Shown: positions 53,409 to 61,859, numbered from the stretch's first letter. The stretch is DNA of 64,000 bases from JBHHUI01 sp965248775 (GCA_965248775.1 OZ252150.1:5952001-6016000), one strand, 5' to 3'. Numbers and translations: made by a program. The notes: generated by a model not told the origin, from the sequence alone.

Positions 53409-53861
53409 ATGCCTATATTGTGTGAGATCGTTACTCAGGAACGCCTAGTCTACTCTGATGAGGTGGACATGGTTGTATTAAATGGCGCAGAGGGCCAGAT
53501 GGGGATTCTCCCAAACCACGCCCCTCTCCTGACAACCCTCCAAATTGGAGAGTTACGCATCAAGAAAGGGAGCGACGAAGAACTTTTTGTGGTGGGTGGC
53601 GGTGTCCTCGAAGTTCGGCCGGATAAGATCACAGTCCTTGCAGATGCAGCTGAAGGTGCCGAGGAAATCGATCTGGCACGGGCAGAGGCTGCGCGTACAC
53701 GAGCCGAAGAATATCTGGCGGAAGGTCCGAAGGAGACCATTCCTCCCGATGTCTACCACGAAATCACTCTCGCATTGCAACGTGCGAATGTTCGCTTACG
53801 TATTGGTCGCAAGCGGCGTGGGAGCCCGAGTCCGATGGAGTTTGGGGGCAGCGAGAATTGA
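53409..53861 (+). CDS. atpC: ATP synthase F1 subunit epsilon
   Basis: The epsilon subunit links the rotor and regulates hydrolysis. The 150-residue product has the N-terminal beta sandwich (EIVTQERLVYSDEVDMVVL, GQMGILPNHAPLLT) and a helical C-terminus that is basic and Gly/Ser-rich at the end. The true start is the ATG 11 bases after atpD; the frame is open far upstream inside atpD, but that reading is a shadow. The usual length is 130-140 residues. Confidence 0.93.
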   Translation: MPILCEIVTQERLVYSDEVDMVVLNGAEGQMGILPNHAPLLTTLQIGELRIKKGSDEELFVVGGGVLEVRPDKITVLADAAEGAEEIDLARAEAARTRAEEYLAEGPKETIPPDVYHEITLALQRANVRLRIGRKRRGSPSPMEFGGSEN

Positions 53862-53878
53862 CTCGCTGAACGCCAGTA

Positions 53879-54886
53879 TTGGCACTAGGCAAAGAAATAG
53901 GGATAGACCTCGGCACAATTAATGTGTTGATCTACCATGGAGGCGATATCGTCTTGCACGAGCCCTCCATCGTCGCGCTCCGGGTCGATGAGCAAAAGAT
54001 TGTCGCCATCGGTCTAGAAGCCCGCGAAATGTTTGGCCGCACCCCAGAGTCGATTGAAGTCATGCGGCCAATACGCGACGGAGTCATCGCGGACTACCAG
54101 GTAACGGAGCGCATGCTCCATTACTTTTTGTCCAAAGTTAGCGGCCCACTTAGATTGTTTCGCCCCAACGTAATGGTGAGTGTGCCATATGGCGCAACCA
54201 GCGTCGAAAGCCGGGCTGTACAGGAAGCAACATTACAGGCTGGCGCGCGCCATGCCTATCTGATCCAGGAGCCGCTCGCCGCGGCAATTGGAGCCGGACT
54301 GCCCATCGGTACCCCCTCAGGAAATATGATCATCGATCTCGGCGGAGGCGCTACAGAAGCGGCCATTGTTGCGATGAACGGCATTGTTTCTGCAGAGGCC
54401 GCGCGTGTGGGTGGTATGCACCTCGATCAGGCTATCATGACTTACATCCGCAGAAAATATGGACTTGTGATTGGCGAAATTACTGCAGAAGATATCAAGA
54501 TCCGCATCGGGGCCGCTTTACCGCAGGATGAAGAATTGACGGTCGAGATCCAGGGACAAGATCAGGTTACTGGCCTACCACGCTCGGCAACAATCGGGAC
54601 TGCTGAAGTGATCGAGGCTATGGAAGAGCCGCTGGACGCGATTGTGGGAGTAGCCCGCAAAGTACTCGAAAAAACGCCTCCTGAACTTGCTTCTGATGCA
54701 ATTGATCGGGGCATGGTGCTTTGCGGGGGCGGGGCGTTGATGCGAAGTATTGATAAGCTCCTCACACGCGAGACAGGAGTGCCGGCCTATGTCGCCGATA
54801 ATCCCCTTGGTGCCGTTGCAATTGGCGCCGGACGGGCACTCGAGATGTACGACGTATTAAAGCCAATGCTTCCTAAAGTCGCCTGA
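53879..54886 (+). CDS. mreB: Rod shape-determining protein MreB/Mbl
   Basis: MreB is the bacterial actin that guides side-wall synthesis. The 335-residue product starts at a TTG, giving the expected opening KEIGIDLGTINVLIY with phosphate loop 1. Phosphate loop 2 is IIDLGGGATEAAIV, and the adenosine motif is GMVLCGGGALMRSIDKLL. Length is typical. MreC and MreD, which often follow, are absent; the gene stands between atpC and a terminator. Confidence 0.92.
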   Translation: MALGKEIGIDLGTINVLIYHGGDIVLHEPSIVALRVDEQKIVAIGLEAREMFGRTPESIEVMRPIRDGVIADYQVTERMLHYFLSKVSGPLRLFRPNVMVSVPYGATSVESRAVQEATLQAGARHAYLIQEPLAAAIGAGLPIGTPSGNMIIDLGGGATEAAIVAMNGIVSAEAARVGGMHLDQAIMTYIRRKYGLVIGEITAEDIKIRIGAALPQDEELTVEIQGQDQVTGLPRSATIGTAEVIEAMEEPLDAIVGVARKVLEKTPPELASDAIDRGMVLCGGGALMRSIDKLLTRETGVPAYVADNPLGAVAIGAGRALEMYDVLKPMLPKVA

Positions 54887-54911
54887 CAATCTCTTGGATT
54901 CACTGGAATCT

Positions 54912-54942
54912 AAAAACACCGGCAATTTGCCGGTGTTTTTTT
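54912..54942. terminator. Bidirectional terminator between mreB and rex
   Basis: CACCGGC (54917-54923) pairs with GCCGGTG (54929-54935) around AATTT, extended outward by five A on the left and seven T on the right. So it can end transcripts from both sides: mreB on the plus strand and rex on the minus strand. Its core is shared with the hairpin at 61862. Confidence 0.88.
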
Positions 54943-54962
54943 GTCAATATGTTCTAAAAATG

Positions 54963-55592
54963 CTAGTCAGCTTTTGGCAGGTAGTACGTCATTCGTTGCA
55001 GATGTGTCACCGGGTCAATGTATTGAACCCGGATACCTTCGGGGACAGTGATATTTACAGGTGCATAGTTCAGAATAGCTTGAATACCAGCATCCACGAG
55101 ATTGTCCGTGACAGTCTGTGCATGGGATGCTGGAACAGCGAGCATTGCCATAAGTATATTGAGCTTTTTGATGACTGTATGTAATTGATCCATCCCTAGA
55201 ATCTCCAGGGAATTAATCTTTTCACCAATCTTAGAAGATTCATTGTCAAAGGCAGCTATGATTCGATAACCCCTGTCCTGGAATCCAGCATAACCGGCCA
55301 ATGCGCGACCAAGATCGCCGACACCAATAAGGGCGATTGACCATTCTTTGTTGACGTTAAGGATGATCTGCAACTGTTCGCTGAGAAAGCTGATCTGATA
55401 TCCGGTTCCTTGTTTGCCGAACTCGCCGAAGTGGGATAGGTCCTTTCGAATTTGGGCCGAACTAATTCCAAGACGTTCGCCTAACTCGTGGGAGGAAGTG
55501 ATATCGAGCCCTTCTTGCATCATTCGATTCAATGCCCGCAAATAGAGCGGTAGGCGACCGATAACGATATCAGGTATTTCGGGGTTGATCAT
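54963..55592 (-). CDS. rex: Redox-sensing transcriptional repressor Rex
   Basis: Rex senses the NADH/NAD+ ratio and represses respiratory and fermentation genes when NADH is low. The 209-residue product has an N-terminal winged-helix domain (RLPLYLRALNRM, SAQIRKDLSHFGEFGKQGTGY) and a C-terminal Rossmann domain with GVGDLGRALAGY and the AAFDNESSKIG strand. NILNYAPV-type sequence (AILNYAPVNI) near the end closes the NAD site. The -35 of its promoter lies in the end of the upstream glycosyltransferase gene. Its promoter carries two Rex half-site copies, so it probably represses itself. Oxidase and ATP synthase genes nearby are possible targets. Confidence 0.95.
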   Translation of the reverse strand: MINPEIPDIVIGRLPLYLRALNRMMQEGLDITSSHELGERLGISSAQIRKDLSHFGEFGKQGTGYQISFLSEQLQIILNVNKEWSIALIGVGDLGRALAGYAGFQDRGYRIIAAFDNESSKIGEKINSLEILGMDQLHTVIKKLNILMAMLAVPASHAQTVTDNLVDAGIQAILNYAPVNITVPEGIRVQYIDPVTHLQRMTYYLPKAD

Positions 55593-55625
55593 GAAATTTA
55601 CACCAGGGAAACTATCTCACCCGTA

Positions 55626-55680
55626 CTTACTTGTGAATTAGAGCGCGAACTAATGTAGCATATTTCACAAATAAGAACAA
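55626..55680 (-). promoter_or_regulatory. Promoter and likely operator of rex
   Basis: Read on the minus strand, the -35 is TTGTTC (55675-55680), spacer 17, and an extended -10 TGC-TACATT (hexamer at 55652-55657). Two copies of the Rex half-site TTGTGAA point at each other: 55664-55670 in the spacer and 55631-55637 downstream of the start of transcription. With flanks they form 12-base arms CTTATTTGTGAA and CTTACTTGTGAA with one mismatch, separated by 26 bases. The classic Rex operator has its half-sites only about four bases apart. Confidence 0.55.
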
Positions 55681-56969
55681 GATGTGGGCCTTCGCCGTCG
55701 CGACCAGAGGAAGACAATGCCTTGCGCCGCGAGCAATGCGAGCGGCACAGTCACAGACGTGCGCATGCGGGTGTCCATCCCCGTGGTTTGGGAGGCAAGC
55801 GTCGCGAGGGTGATATAGATAATTAGCGTCAGGGTTATGCCAACGACATCCCACTTTTGCGTGCGGATGTTTTGTATTAAACCCACAGCCGCTAGCAAGT
55901 AGAAAACAAGATTAAACAGCAATTCCGGCATAAATGGTGTGCCAAAGTTGCTGGTGTACGCATACATGCGAAACAGCCCGGAGGGGATGAGCGCAATGTA
56001 CCAGAATGGATATTCACGAAAAACATCCAACGCCATAGCTCGCATAATGCCTATCCGACGGCCATCCTGCGGGGCGAAATTGCGCCAGAAGAAACCAGAA
56101 TCGATTTCGGATTCATCAATACTATTCCCAAGACGCTGTTCTATCTCCAGTGCATATTGCCGCCGAATCGTGTCGTCCGATGTGCGCATCGCTCGGCGCT
56201 CAACACTGACAGCACGATAAAAAAGCATGTTGAAATCGCTCACAGTTGTGTATGTAAATGCGTTGATGTAAGTAAAATTGCGCGCACTCCACCCGAGCAA
56301 CACGATTATTGGCACCAGGACAAAGACGGCGAAACGCCAAAGCCACATTCGTACGAGCCACAAGAAGAGTGGCAGTGCAAATAAAAAAAGAAGGAGGGTG
56401 GTAGGCCGTACCAGGGTTGCAAGACCAACCCAGAAACCGGCCATTATGGCAGCGCGCATGTGCTGACCGCGAATGAGTCTAGCGAGGGCCAGGAGCGCCA
56501 ACCCCAGGAACAGATTCGCAGGTGTCTCCGCTTGTAAGTTGATGTTGTTCGCGATAGAAGCGGGGTCAATCGCCACCAGTACGCTGGTGATGATGTGTAC
56601 AAGCCTCACACTTGAAAGCTGTGCGGCCACTGCAAAGGCGACAACCGCAGTCGATGCTCCTAGCACGGTACTGAAGATTGCGATTGCGTACTGGCTGTTT
56701 CCAAAGACCCGGTAAATACCGGCGATCAGGAGTGGCCAGAGCGGTGGGCGGGCGGCAAAATATCCACTCGACCAGTCCCACCCGTCGAGCAGTGCTCGTG
56801 CCAGGATGTCATATTCGATGGCATCCGAAGAAAGGGCGAGCGGTTGGATTCCGCGTACCCAAGAGAAATAGGCCAGCATCCCCAGGCGCAGTACAAGGGC
56901 GAGCAATCCGATTCCAGCGGCAGTCTTGAAATCGAATCGTGCTGGGGCGTCCTTAATCGAATTTGTCAT
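55665..56969 (-). CDS. GT-C glycosyltransferase, ArnT/PMT-like (family 39)
   Basis: The 434-residue product has about ten to eleven membrane helices. The first extracytoplasmic loop holds the acidic motif SSDAIEYD, where the Asp acts as the catalytic or metal-binding residue of GT-C enzymes. PLWPLLIAGIYRVFGNSQ and ARNFTYINAFTYTT fit the ArnT/PMT-like fold. These enzymes move sugars from a lipid phosphate to proteins or glycolipids at the outer face of the membrane. The sugar and acceptor are unknown. The gene ends within the rex promoter. Confidence 0.7.
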   Translation of the reverse strand: MTNSIKDAPARFDFKTAAGIGLLALVLRLGMLAYFSWVRGIQPLALSSDAIEYDILARALLDGWDWSSGYFAARPPLWPLLIAGIYRVFGNSQYAIAIFSTVLGASTAVVAFAVAAQLSSVRLVHIITSVLVAIDPASIANNINLQAETPANLFLGLALLALARLIRGQHMRAAIMAGFWVGLATLVRPTTLLLFLFALPLFLWLVRMWLWRFAVFVLVPIIVLLGWSARNFTYINAFTYTTVSDFNMLFYRAVSVERRAMRTSDDTIRRQYALEIEQRLGNSIDESEIDSGFFWRNFAPQDGRRIGIMRAMALDVFREYPFWYIALIPSGLFRMYAYTSNFGTPFMPELLFNLVFYLLAAVGLIQNIRTQKWDVVGITLTLIIYITLATLASQTTGMDTRMRTSVTVPLALLAAQGIVFLWSRRRRPTSCSYL

Positions 56970-57204
56970 TGATCTAGTTTTATTTGCAAATGTCGAGAGC
57001 TTGGGCTGAAGAGAAGAAGCTGTGGAGATTGAACGATAGAATTGGCGTGGTCCCTCCTCAAGGTTTCGTTAAACGCGGGGCGAATGCACCGGGTGCCCTG
57101 AAGACGAAGCAATCACTACACACTCATTATCGTTCTCTTCGAGTTGAACAGGTCGGCATGTGTTTTACCAACTGTTTTAAGCCTGAAGGTATCGATTGGG
57201 CGAA

Positions 57205-57213
57205 TGCTATAAT
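57205..57213 (+). promoter_or_regulatory. Extended -10 promoter of a leaderless obgE
   Basis: TGC-TATAAT (57205-57213) is a perfect extended -10 element, nine bases before the ATG at 57223. The start of transcription would be about 57220, leaving two or three untranslated bases. No ribosome site is present. The -35 region is poor, as is common with extended -10 promoters. Confidence 0.55.
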
Positions 57214-57222
57214 CCCGCCGTT

Positions 57223-58503
57223 ATGAGCAAAGTGGATACGCGCTTCTTTGATAGCGCCCGAATCAGCCTGCGGGGCGGGGTTGGCGGCAACGGCATTATA
57301 CATTTTCGGCGTGAAAAATATGTCCCCCTCGGCGGACCGGATGGGGGTGATGGCGGCAATGGCGGCTCGATTGTTCTCGTTGTCGACCCAACTCTCAATA
57401 CCCTTTTCAAGTTTCAACGGCAAAGGCACTTCCATGCGGAAGAAGGGAAGTCTGGGGGAACGAGCAATAAGACCGGCAGATCCGCACCTGATCTTGAAAT
57501 TGCAGTCCCACCCGGGACTATCGTGCGAGATGCCGAGTCGGATGAAATCCTTTTCGATTTGGTAGAAGCTGGCCAATCTCTGATCGCTGCGCGTGGTGGA
57601 AAAGGGGGACGAGGCAATCCACGCTTCACGAATTCACGCAATCAGGCGCCACGTGTCGCAGAGAAGGGAGAACCGGGCGAAGAGCGAAGTATTGAGTTGG
57701 AACTGAAGCTTATTGCAGATGTTGGCATCGTTGGCGTGCCAAACGCTGGTAAATCAACACTGCTCGCAGCGGTAAGTGCAGCCCGACCGAAAATCGCGGC
57801 CTATCCATTTACGACCCTCGTTCCCAATCTTGGTGTTGTCGACTTGGGTAAATATCGAACGCTCATTATGGCCGATATACCCGGTTTGATCGAAGGCGCT
57901 CACAGCGGGGCCGGCCTGGGTGCGGAATTCCTGCGCCATGTACAACGAACGCGCGTTTTGATCCATATGGTTGATGGACTGGCTGTCGATCCCATCGCCG
58001 ATTTCAGCCAGATTTCTTCGGAGATGGCGCTATTTGATCCCGATCTGGGGGAGAAGCCGTTACTTGTGGTGGTCAATAAGACAGAGTTGCCTGAGGTTGA
58101 AGAACGTCTAACTGAAATTCGGGCCTCCTTCACGGAGCGTGGGATCGATATATTGCCCATCTCCGCAGTAACCCGCGCCGGAACCCGTGATCTCATTTAT
58201 CGGGCGGATGCTCTGTTGAAGACTGCTCCACAACGGCCTGCTTTTGAAGAAATTGCGATCTATCGCCCCGAAGTCGATCCGAATGCATTCGAGGTTTCTC
58301 GCGAGGCGGAGGGCGCTTTCCGCCTCCGTGGTCAAAAAATTGAACGCGCAGCACAGATGACATACTGGGAGTATGATGACGCGGTGCGAAGGTTTCAAAA
58401 GATTCTGGAGGCCCTAGGTGTCCACAAGGCATTAGCGCAGGCTGGTGTCCAAGATGGAGACACCATTCACATAGGGGAGTACGAATTAACATGGGAAGAG
58501 TGA
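57223..58503 (+). CDS. obgE: GTPase Obg/CgtA
   Basis: Obg is an essential GTPase tied to 50S ribosome assembly and stress. The 426-residue product has the Gly-rich N-terminal Obg fold (RGGVGGNGIIHFRREKYVPL, GGPDGGDGGNGGS), the G domain with G1 GVPNAGKSTLL, G3 DIPGLIEGA and G4 NKTEL, and the OCT domain at the C-terminus. The start at 57223 gives the conserved opening and lies just after the -10 element; an earlier in-frame ATG at 57196 is upstream of the predicted transcript. Confidence 0.95.
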   Translation: MSKVDTRFFDSARISLRGGVGGNGIIHFRREKYVPLGGPDGGDGGNGGSIVLVVDPTLNTLFKFQRQRHFHAEEGKSGGTSNKTGRSAPDLEIAVPPGTIVRDAESDEILFDLVEAGQSLIAARGGKGGRGNPRFTNSRNQAPRVAEKGEPGEERSIELELKLIADVGIVGVPNAGKSTLLAAVSAARPKIAAYPFTTLVPNLGVVDLGKYRTLIMADIPGLIEGAHSGAGLGAEFLRHVQRTRVLIHMVDGLAVDPIADFSQISSEMALFDPDLGEKPLLVVVNKTELPEVEERLTEIRASFTERGIDILPISAVTRAGTRDLIYRADALLKTAPQRPAFEEIAIYRPEVDPNAFEVSREAEGAFRLRGQKIERAAQMTYWEYDDAVRRFQKILEALGVHKALAQAGVQDGDTIHIGEYELTWEE

Positions 58504-58564
58504 TCTTTCCATTGGTTGCTTTATGTATCCAGCTTGCTAAGCGCAGCTAATCAAATATTTCTCA

Positions 58565-59173
58565 ATGAGAATCGGAGTCTTCGGCGGTTCGTTTGATCCT
58601 CCGCATCTTGGGCACCTCATCCTGGCCTCAGAAGCCCAATCGCAACTCGACCTCGACCGGGTACTTTGGGTCATTACCGGGCAATCCCCATTCAAAATCG
58701 ATCAACAAGTCACAGACAGCGAAGTTCGAGTGAGTCTTGTTGCGGCGGCGATAGCGGGGAATGAATCTTTTAAGATTTCTCGAGTTGACCTGGACCGGCC
58801 GGCACCGCATTTCACTTTTGAGACGATTAAAATTTTGAGAACACAACATCCAGGGGCACAACTCCATTTTTTAATGGGTGCGGATTCGCTGCACGATTTC
58901 CCCGACTGGCGTGAACCAAGTGTAATTTTGGATCACTGCCGGCTCGCGGTGTTGCGGCGTCCGGGTGTACAGGTAAATATGACAACTTTGGAAGAAATAT
59001 TTCCCGGCATTTCTGCAAAAGTAGATTGGGTGATCACTCCGCAATTGGAGATTTCGTCGCGTGATTTGCGCCGTCGGCTCCAGGCGGGAAATGGAATCCG
59101 ATATTTTGTGTCTGAATCCGTGCAAGCATTGATAGAGAGAAATGCACTGTATCGGCCCCAGGCGGTTGATTAA
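58565..59173 (+). CDS. nadD: Nicotinate-nucleotide adenylyltransferase
   Basis: NadD makes nicotinic acid adenine dinucleotide in NAD synthesis. The 202-residue product has the nucleotidyltransferase motif GGSFDPPHLGHL at the N-terminus, FLMGADSLHDFPDWREP in the middle and the late ISSRDLRRRL (ISSTxIR). Length is typical. It follows obgE by 61 bases, a common pairing in many bacteria. Confidence 0.94.
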   Translation: MRIGVFGGSFDPPHLGHLILASEAQSQLDLDRVLWVITGQSPFKIDQQVTDSEVRVSLVAAAIAGNESFKISRVDLDRPAPHFTFETIKILRTQHPGAQLHFLMGADSLHDFPDWREPSVILDHCRLAVLRRPGVQVNMTTLEEIFPGISAKVDWVITPQLEISSRDLRRRLQAGNGIRYFVSESVQALIERNALYRPQAVD

Positions 59174-59174
59174 T

Positions 59175-60362
59175 ATGCGCCTTTTACGCGACCCATTATT
59201 TCTGTCTGTCTCACTCAATCATCTACTGATCGATATCCTCAACGGTCAGCTCGCAATTGTATTAGTGTTCTTGAGTCCGCTCCTTGGGCTGAGCAACACA
59301 GACATCGGGTTGATGATAACAATTTACATCACAACTTCTTCCCTGCTGCAACCGGTTTTCGGATGGTTGTCCGATCGGCTCTCTATCCACTGGTTCGGTG
59401 GTTTTGGATTGCTCTGGATGGCTGCTTGGTTTGCGGGCGCCATCCTGGTCGCGGGACGAGTCTCACTGGTATTACTTGTCATTGGCGGCTTTGGCTCGGG
59501 AATGTTTCACCCCACAGGTACAGAACGGGCTGCTACCCGAGGGCGGGTACTCATGGCCGGTCGGGCTGCAACCGCGGCTTCAATTTTCTTTTTGTTTGGG
59601 CAGAGCGGATTGGCAGCAGGACCAGCCATCGGGGGTCTACTATTAGAAGGGTTTGGATTGGTTGGCCTGCTTTTGATTTGTGGTGCTGCTGTACCCATCG
59701 CTGTTAATTCTCTATGGCGTGTGAGAGGTGAAAAGAAAAACGCATCTCTAGCAGCTGAAACAGCTACAGCTGAATCTACTGAGACGAGGCCAAACCGCTG
59801 GCTGCTTCTGGCATTTGTGCTGCTTGTAATCATGCGTAGCATTCCGCAGCAAATTGGAATTACGTTCATCCCGAAAATGTTGCAGGATCAGGGCTTCTCA
59901 GTGGCTGCTTACGGCGCAATTGCATCTCTCTTCATGACCGGGGCCGCACTTGGAGGGGTGTTTGGTGGGGTTGCCGCCGACCGTTTTGGACGGCGGCGGA
60001 CAGTATTCTGGACGCTGGCCCTCAGTATCGCGCCATTTTATTTCCTGCCCGTTACGAGTGGCCCCCTCCAATATCTATTTATTTTCCTGGCAGGGGGGCT
60101 GAGTGGCGCCTCCCATAGCATTATTGTTGTGCTGGCCCAGTCTTTCATGCCGCGCCGAATGGCTCTGGCCTCAGGATTGACGTTAGGATTTATGTTCACA
60201 AGCGGTTCCATCGGAGCATATTTTGCCGGCGTGGCTGCCGATGCGATGCCGTTGACCTCGGTCTTGCAGTTCAATGCCGTACTTGTGGTGATAGGGGCTC
60301 TGTTGAGCCTGAGTTTGGGACAAAAGCGTCCAACGCCCATCTCGGTCTCGGTGAGTGGTTGA
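59175..60362 (+). CDS. MFS transporter, fosmidomycin resistance-like
   Basis: The start is the ATG just after the nadD stop; the frame opens earlier but only inside nadD. The 395-residue product has twelve helices in two sixes, a central charged loop (VRGEKKNASLAAE), and the motif A copies GWLSDRLSIHWFGG and GGVAADRFGRRR. SLNHLLIDILNGQLA at the front and GTERAATRGR in the first half resemble the Fsr fosmidomycin-efflux group. The substrate is not known. Confidence 0.8.
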   Translation: MRLLRDPLFLSVSLNHLLIDILNGQLAIVLVFLSPLLGLSNTDIGLMITIYITTSSLLQPVFGWLSDRLSIHWFGGFGLLWMAAWFAGAILVAGRVSLVLLVIGGFGSGMFHPTGTERAATRGRVLMAGRAATAASIFFLFGQSGLAAGPAIGGLLLEGFGLVGLLLICGAAVPIAVNSLWRVRGEKKNASLAAETATAESTETRPNRWLLLAFVLLVIMRSIPQQIGITFIPKMLQDQGFSVAAYGAIASLFMTGAALGGVFGGVAADRFGRRRTVFWTLALSIAPFYFLPVTSGPLQYLFIFLAGGLSGASHSIIVVLAQSFMPRRMALASGLTLGFMFTSGSIGAYFAGVAADAMPLTSVLQFNAVLVVIGALLSLSLGQKRPTPISVSVSG

Positions 60363-60379
60363 GTCAATTAAGTCAGCGC

Positions 60380-60407
60380 TTGCATCCATTCTCAATTTCG
60401 GTATAAT
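60380..60407 (+). promoter_or_regulatory. Promoter of the amino-acid binding protein gene
   Basis: TTGCAT (60380-60385) and a perfect TATAAT (60402-60407) are 16 bases apart. Transcription would start near 60414, giving a leader of about 155 bases. This is one of the strongest promoter matches in the window. Confidence 0.65.
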
Positions 60408-60568
60408 CTCCCCTGTTCCCGAACTTGGGCTAATCGTGGGGGAATAGAAGGCGGAACGTGAACGTTTGTTTCCGTCACCTCTGGAGGAGGTGCAACACTC
60501 AAGACGTTTTCAACATTAATTTAAAAATTGTGACAGCTTTTTATTGATTTCCTATTGGAGGAGAATCC
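60408..60568 (+). other. Structured 5' leader of the binding protein gene
   Basis: The leader can form several stems: TCCCC (60409-60413) with GGGGA (60439-60443), CGGAA (60452-60456) with TTCCG (60470-60474), and CACCTC (60476-60481) with GAGGTG (60487-60492) around a 5-base loop. The last hides a Shine-Dalgarno-like GGAGGAGG. The real ribosome site GGAGGAG lies just before the ATG. It matches no riboswitch class I recognise. Confidence 0.35.
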
Positions 60569-61780
60569 ATGTCCCGAAGAACAGTAACAAGTATTTCTTT
60601 TATGATGCTATTTGGCATGCTGCTCGCAGCTTGTGGCGGCGGTGCTGCGCCGGCGGCTGATACATCCGCTCTTGATGCTCAGATTGCCGATCTGCAGTCG
60701 CAATTGGAAGAGGCCAAGGCGATGACCGCCGATGCTGAGGCAGCAGCTGCAGCAGCTGCTGCTGGTGGCGAGACAACGACCGAAACTGTGACCGAAACCG
60801 TCGAGGTAGCCGTAACGTTTGCAGGCGGTGGCGACACACTGGCGGCCGTGCAAGATCGCGGCATCCTCAATTGTGGTGTCAGCGGTACCCTACTTGCCTT
60901 CGCCTTCGTCGAAGCAGATGGTTCCGTCGTCGGCTTCGACGTTGACTACTGCCGCGCCGTTGCAGCCGCAACGCTTGGTGATTCCGAGGCGCTCGAGATA
61001 CGCACCTCCAACGCGAGTGAGCGTTTCCCCATCCTGCAGAGTGGCGAGATTGATGTCCTCATCCGTAACACAACTTGGACCTTCAGCCGCGACACCTCTC
61101 TTGGCTTCAACTTCGTACCGGTCACCTTCTATGATGGCCAGGGTATGATTGTCCGCCGCGACTCCGGCATCGATACGTTGGAAGGCCTTGACGGTGGTAC
61201 TGTCTGCGTGAATGCGGGCACAACCACTGAGAAGAACCTCGCCGACATATTCCGCAGCCGCGGTATCGACTACGAACCTGTAGTCTTTGCCGAGACCCCC
61301 GACGTTCTCAATGCGTATGACGAAGGTCGCTGCGATGGTTGGACGACGGATAAGTCCGGTCTGATCGCAAACAGCCAACTCCTGTCTGTTCCTGCGGACC
61401 ACATAATCCTCTCAGAGACGATGTCCAAGGAACCGCTGGGACCGTTGGTGCGCCATGGCGACGATAACTGGTTTGATATCGTCAAATGGACGGTGAACTG
61501 TACGATCCAGGCCGAGGATCTGGGTGTCGACTCGTCCAATGTCGACGACATGCTGGGCGTTGACGATCCCAGGATCCTGAACATGCTGGGTGTGGAAGGC
61601 GACTTGGGCCAAGCCATAGGTCTGAACAACGACTGGTGCTACCAGGTCATCAGCCAGGTTGGCAATTACGAGGAGATTTACAACACTCACCTCGGACCTG
61701 ACACGGTTTACAACGTGCCGCGTGGTAATAACTCGTTGTGGACCGAAGGTGGCCTGCTGTACTCGCCTCCGTTCCGCTAA
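60569..61780 (+). CDS. Amino-acid ABC transporter substrate-binding lipoprotein (AapJ/BztA-like)
   Basis: The 403-residue product has a lipoprotein signal (LLAACGGG, Cys at 22), a short coiled coil (SALDAQIADLQSQLEEAK) and an Ala-rich linker, then a two-lobed solute-binding domain. The core motifs are VQDRGILNCGVSGTLLAF, GFDVDYCRAVAAATLG, RFPILQSGEIDVLIRNTTWT and, in the second lobe, VCVNAGTTTEKNL with EGRCDGWTTDKSGL. These match general L-amino-acid binding proteins of the AapJ group. C213 and C255 are placed to form a disulphide. It works with the permeases encoded downstream. Confidence 0.88.
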   Translation: MSRRTVTSISFMMLFGMLLAACGGGAAPAADTSALDAQIADLQSQLEEAKAMTADAEAAAAAAAAGGETTTETVTETVEVAVTFAGGGDTLAAVQDRGILNCGVSGTLLAFAFVEADGSVVGFDVDYCRAVAAATLGDSEALEIRTSNASERFPILQSGEIDVLIRNTTWTFSRDTSLGFNFVPVTFYDGQGMIVRRDSGIDTLEGLDGGTVCVNAGTTTEKNLADIFRSRGIDYEPVVFAETPDVLNAYDEGRCDGWTTDKSGLIANSQLLSVPADHIILSETMSKEPLGPLVRHGDDNWFDIVKWTVNCTIQAEDLGVDSSNVDDMLGVDDPRILNMLGVEGDLGQAIGLNNDWCYQVISQVGNYEEIYNTHLGPDTVYNVPRGNNSLWTEGGLLYSPPFR

Positions 61781-61800
61781 ACCTTTCGAACCAAGAAAAC

Positions 61801-61850
61801 AAAGTGACTGTTGCAGTTGAGTACGCTCGTTTGGAGTGACAGTCACTTTT
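61801..61850 (+). terminator. Long-loop hairpin after the binding protein gene
   Basis: AAAGTGACTGT (61801-61811) pairs perfectly with ACAGTCACTTT (61839-61849), a stem of 11 pairs followed by T and AT-rich sequence. The loop is 27 bases. It can act as a terminator or protect the 3' end of the binding-protein transcript. Its right arm lies inside the promoter spacer at 61831-61859. Confidence 0.5.
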
Positions 61851-61859
61851 ATATATAAT
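61831..61859 (+). promoter_or_regulatory. Promoter of the permease genes inside the hairpin
   Basis: TTGGAG (61831-61836) and a perfect TATAAT (61854-61859) are 17 bases apart. The spacer is the right arm of the upstream hairpin. Transcripts would begin near 61866, inside the next hairpin. Confidence 0.5.

Noticed and set aside
52983..53861. A 292-codon frame covering the end of atpD and all of atpC
   Set aside because: Only the last 150 codons, from 53409, encode epsilon; the front is an off-frame reading of atpD.
54894..55184. A 96-codon plus-strand frame over the end of rex
   Set aside because: It begins within the terminator region and is antisense to rex; the translation has no protein-like pattern.
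56984..57226. An 80-codon plus-strand frame upstream of obgE
   Set aside because: No ribosome site, an unconvincing translation, and it overlaps the obgE promoter and start.
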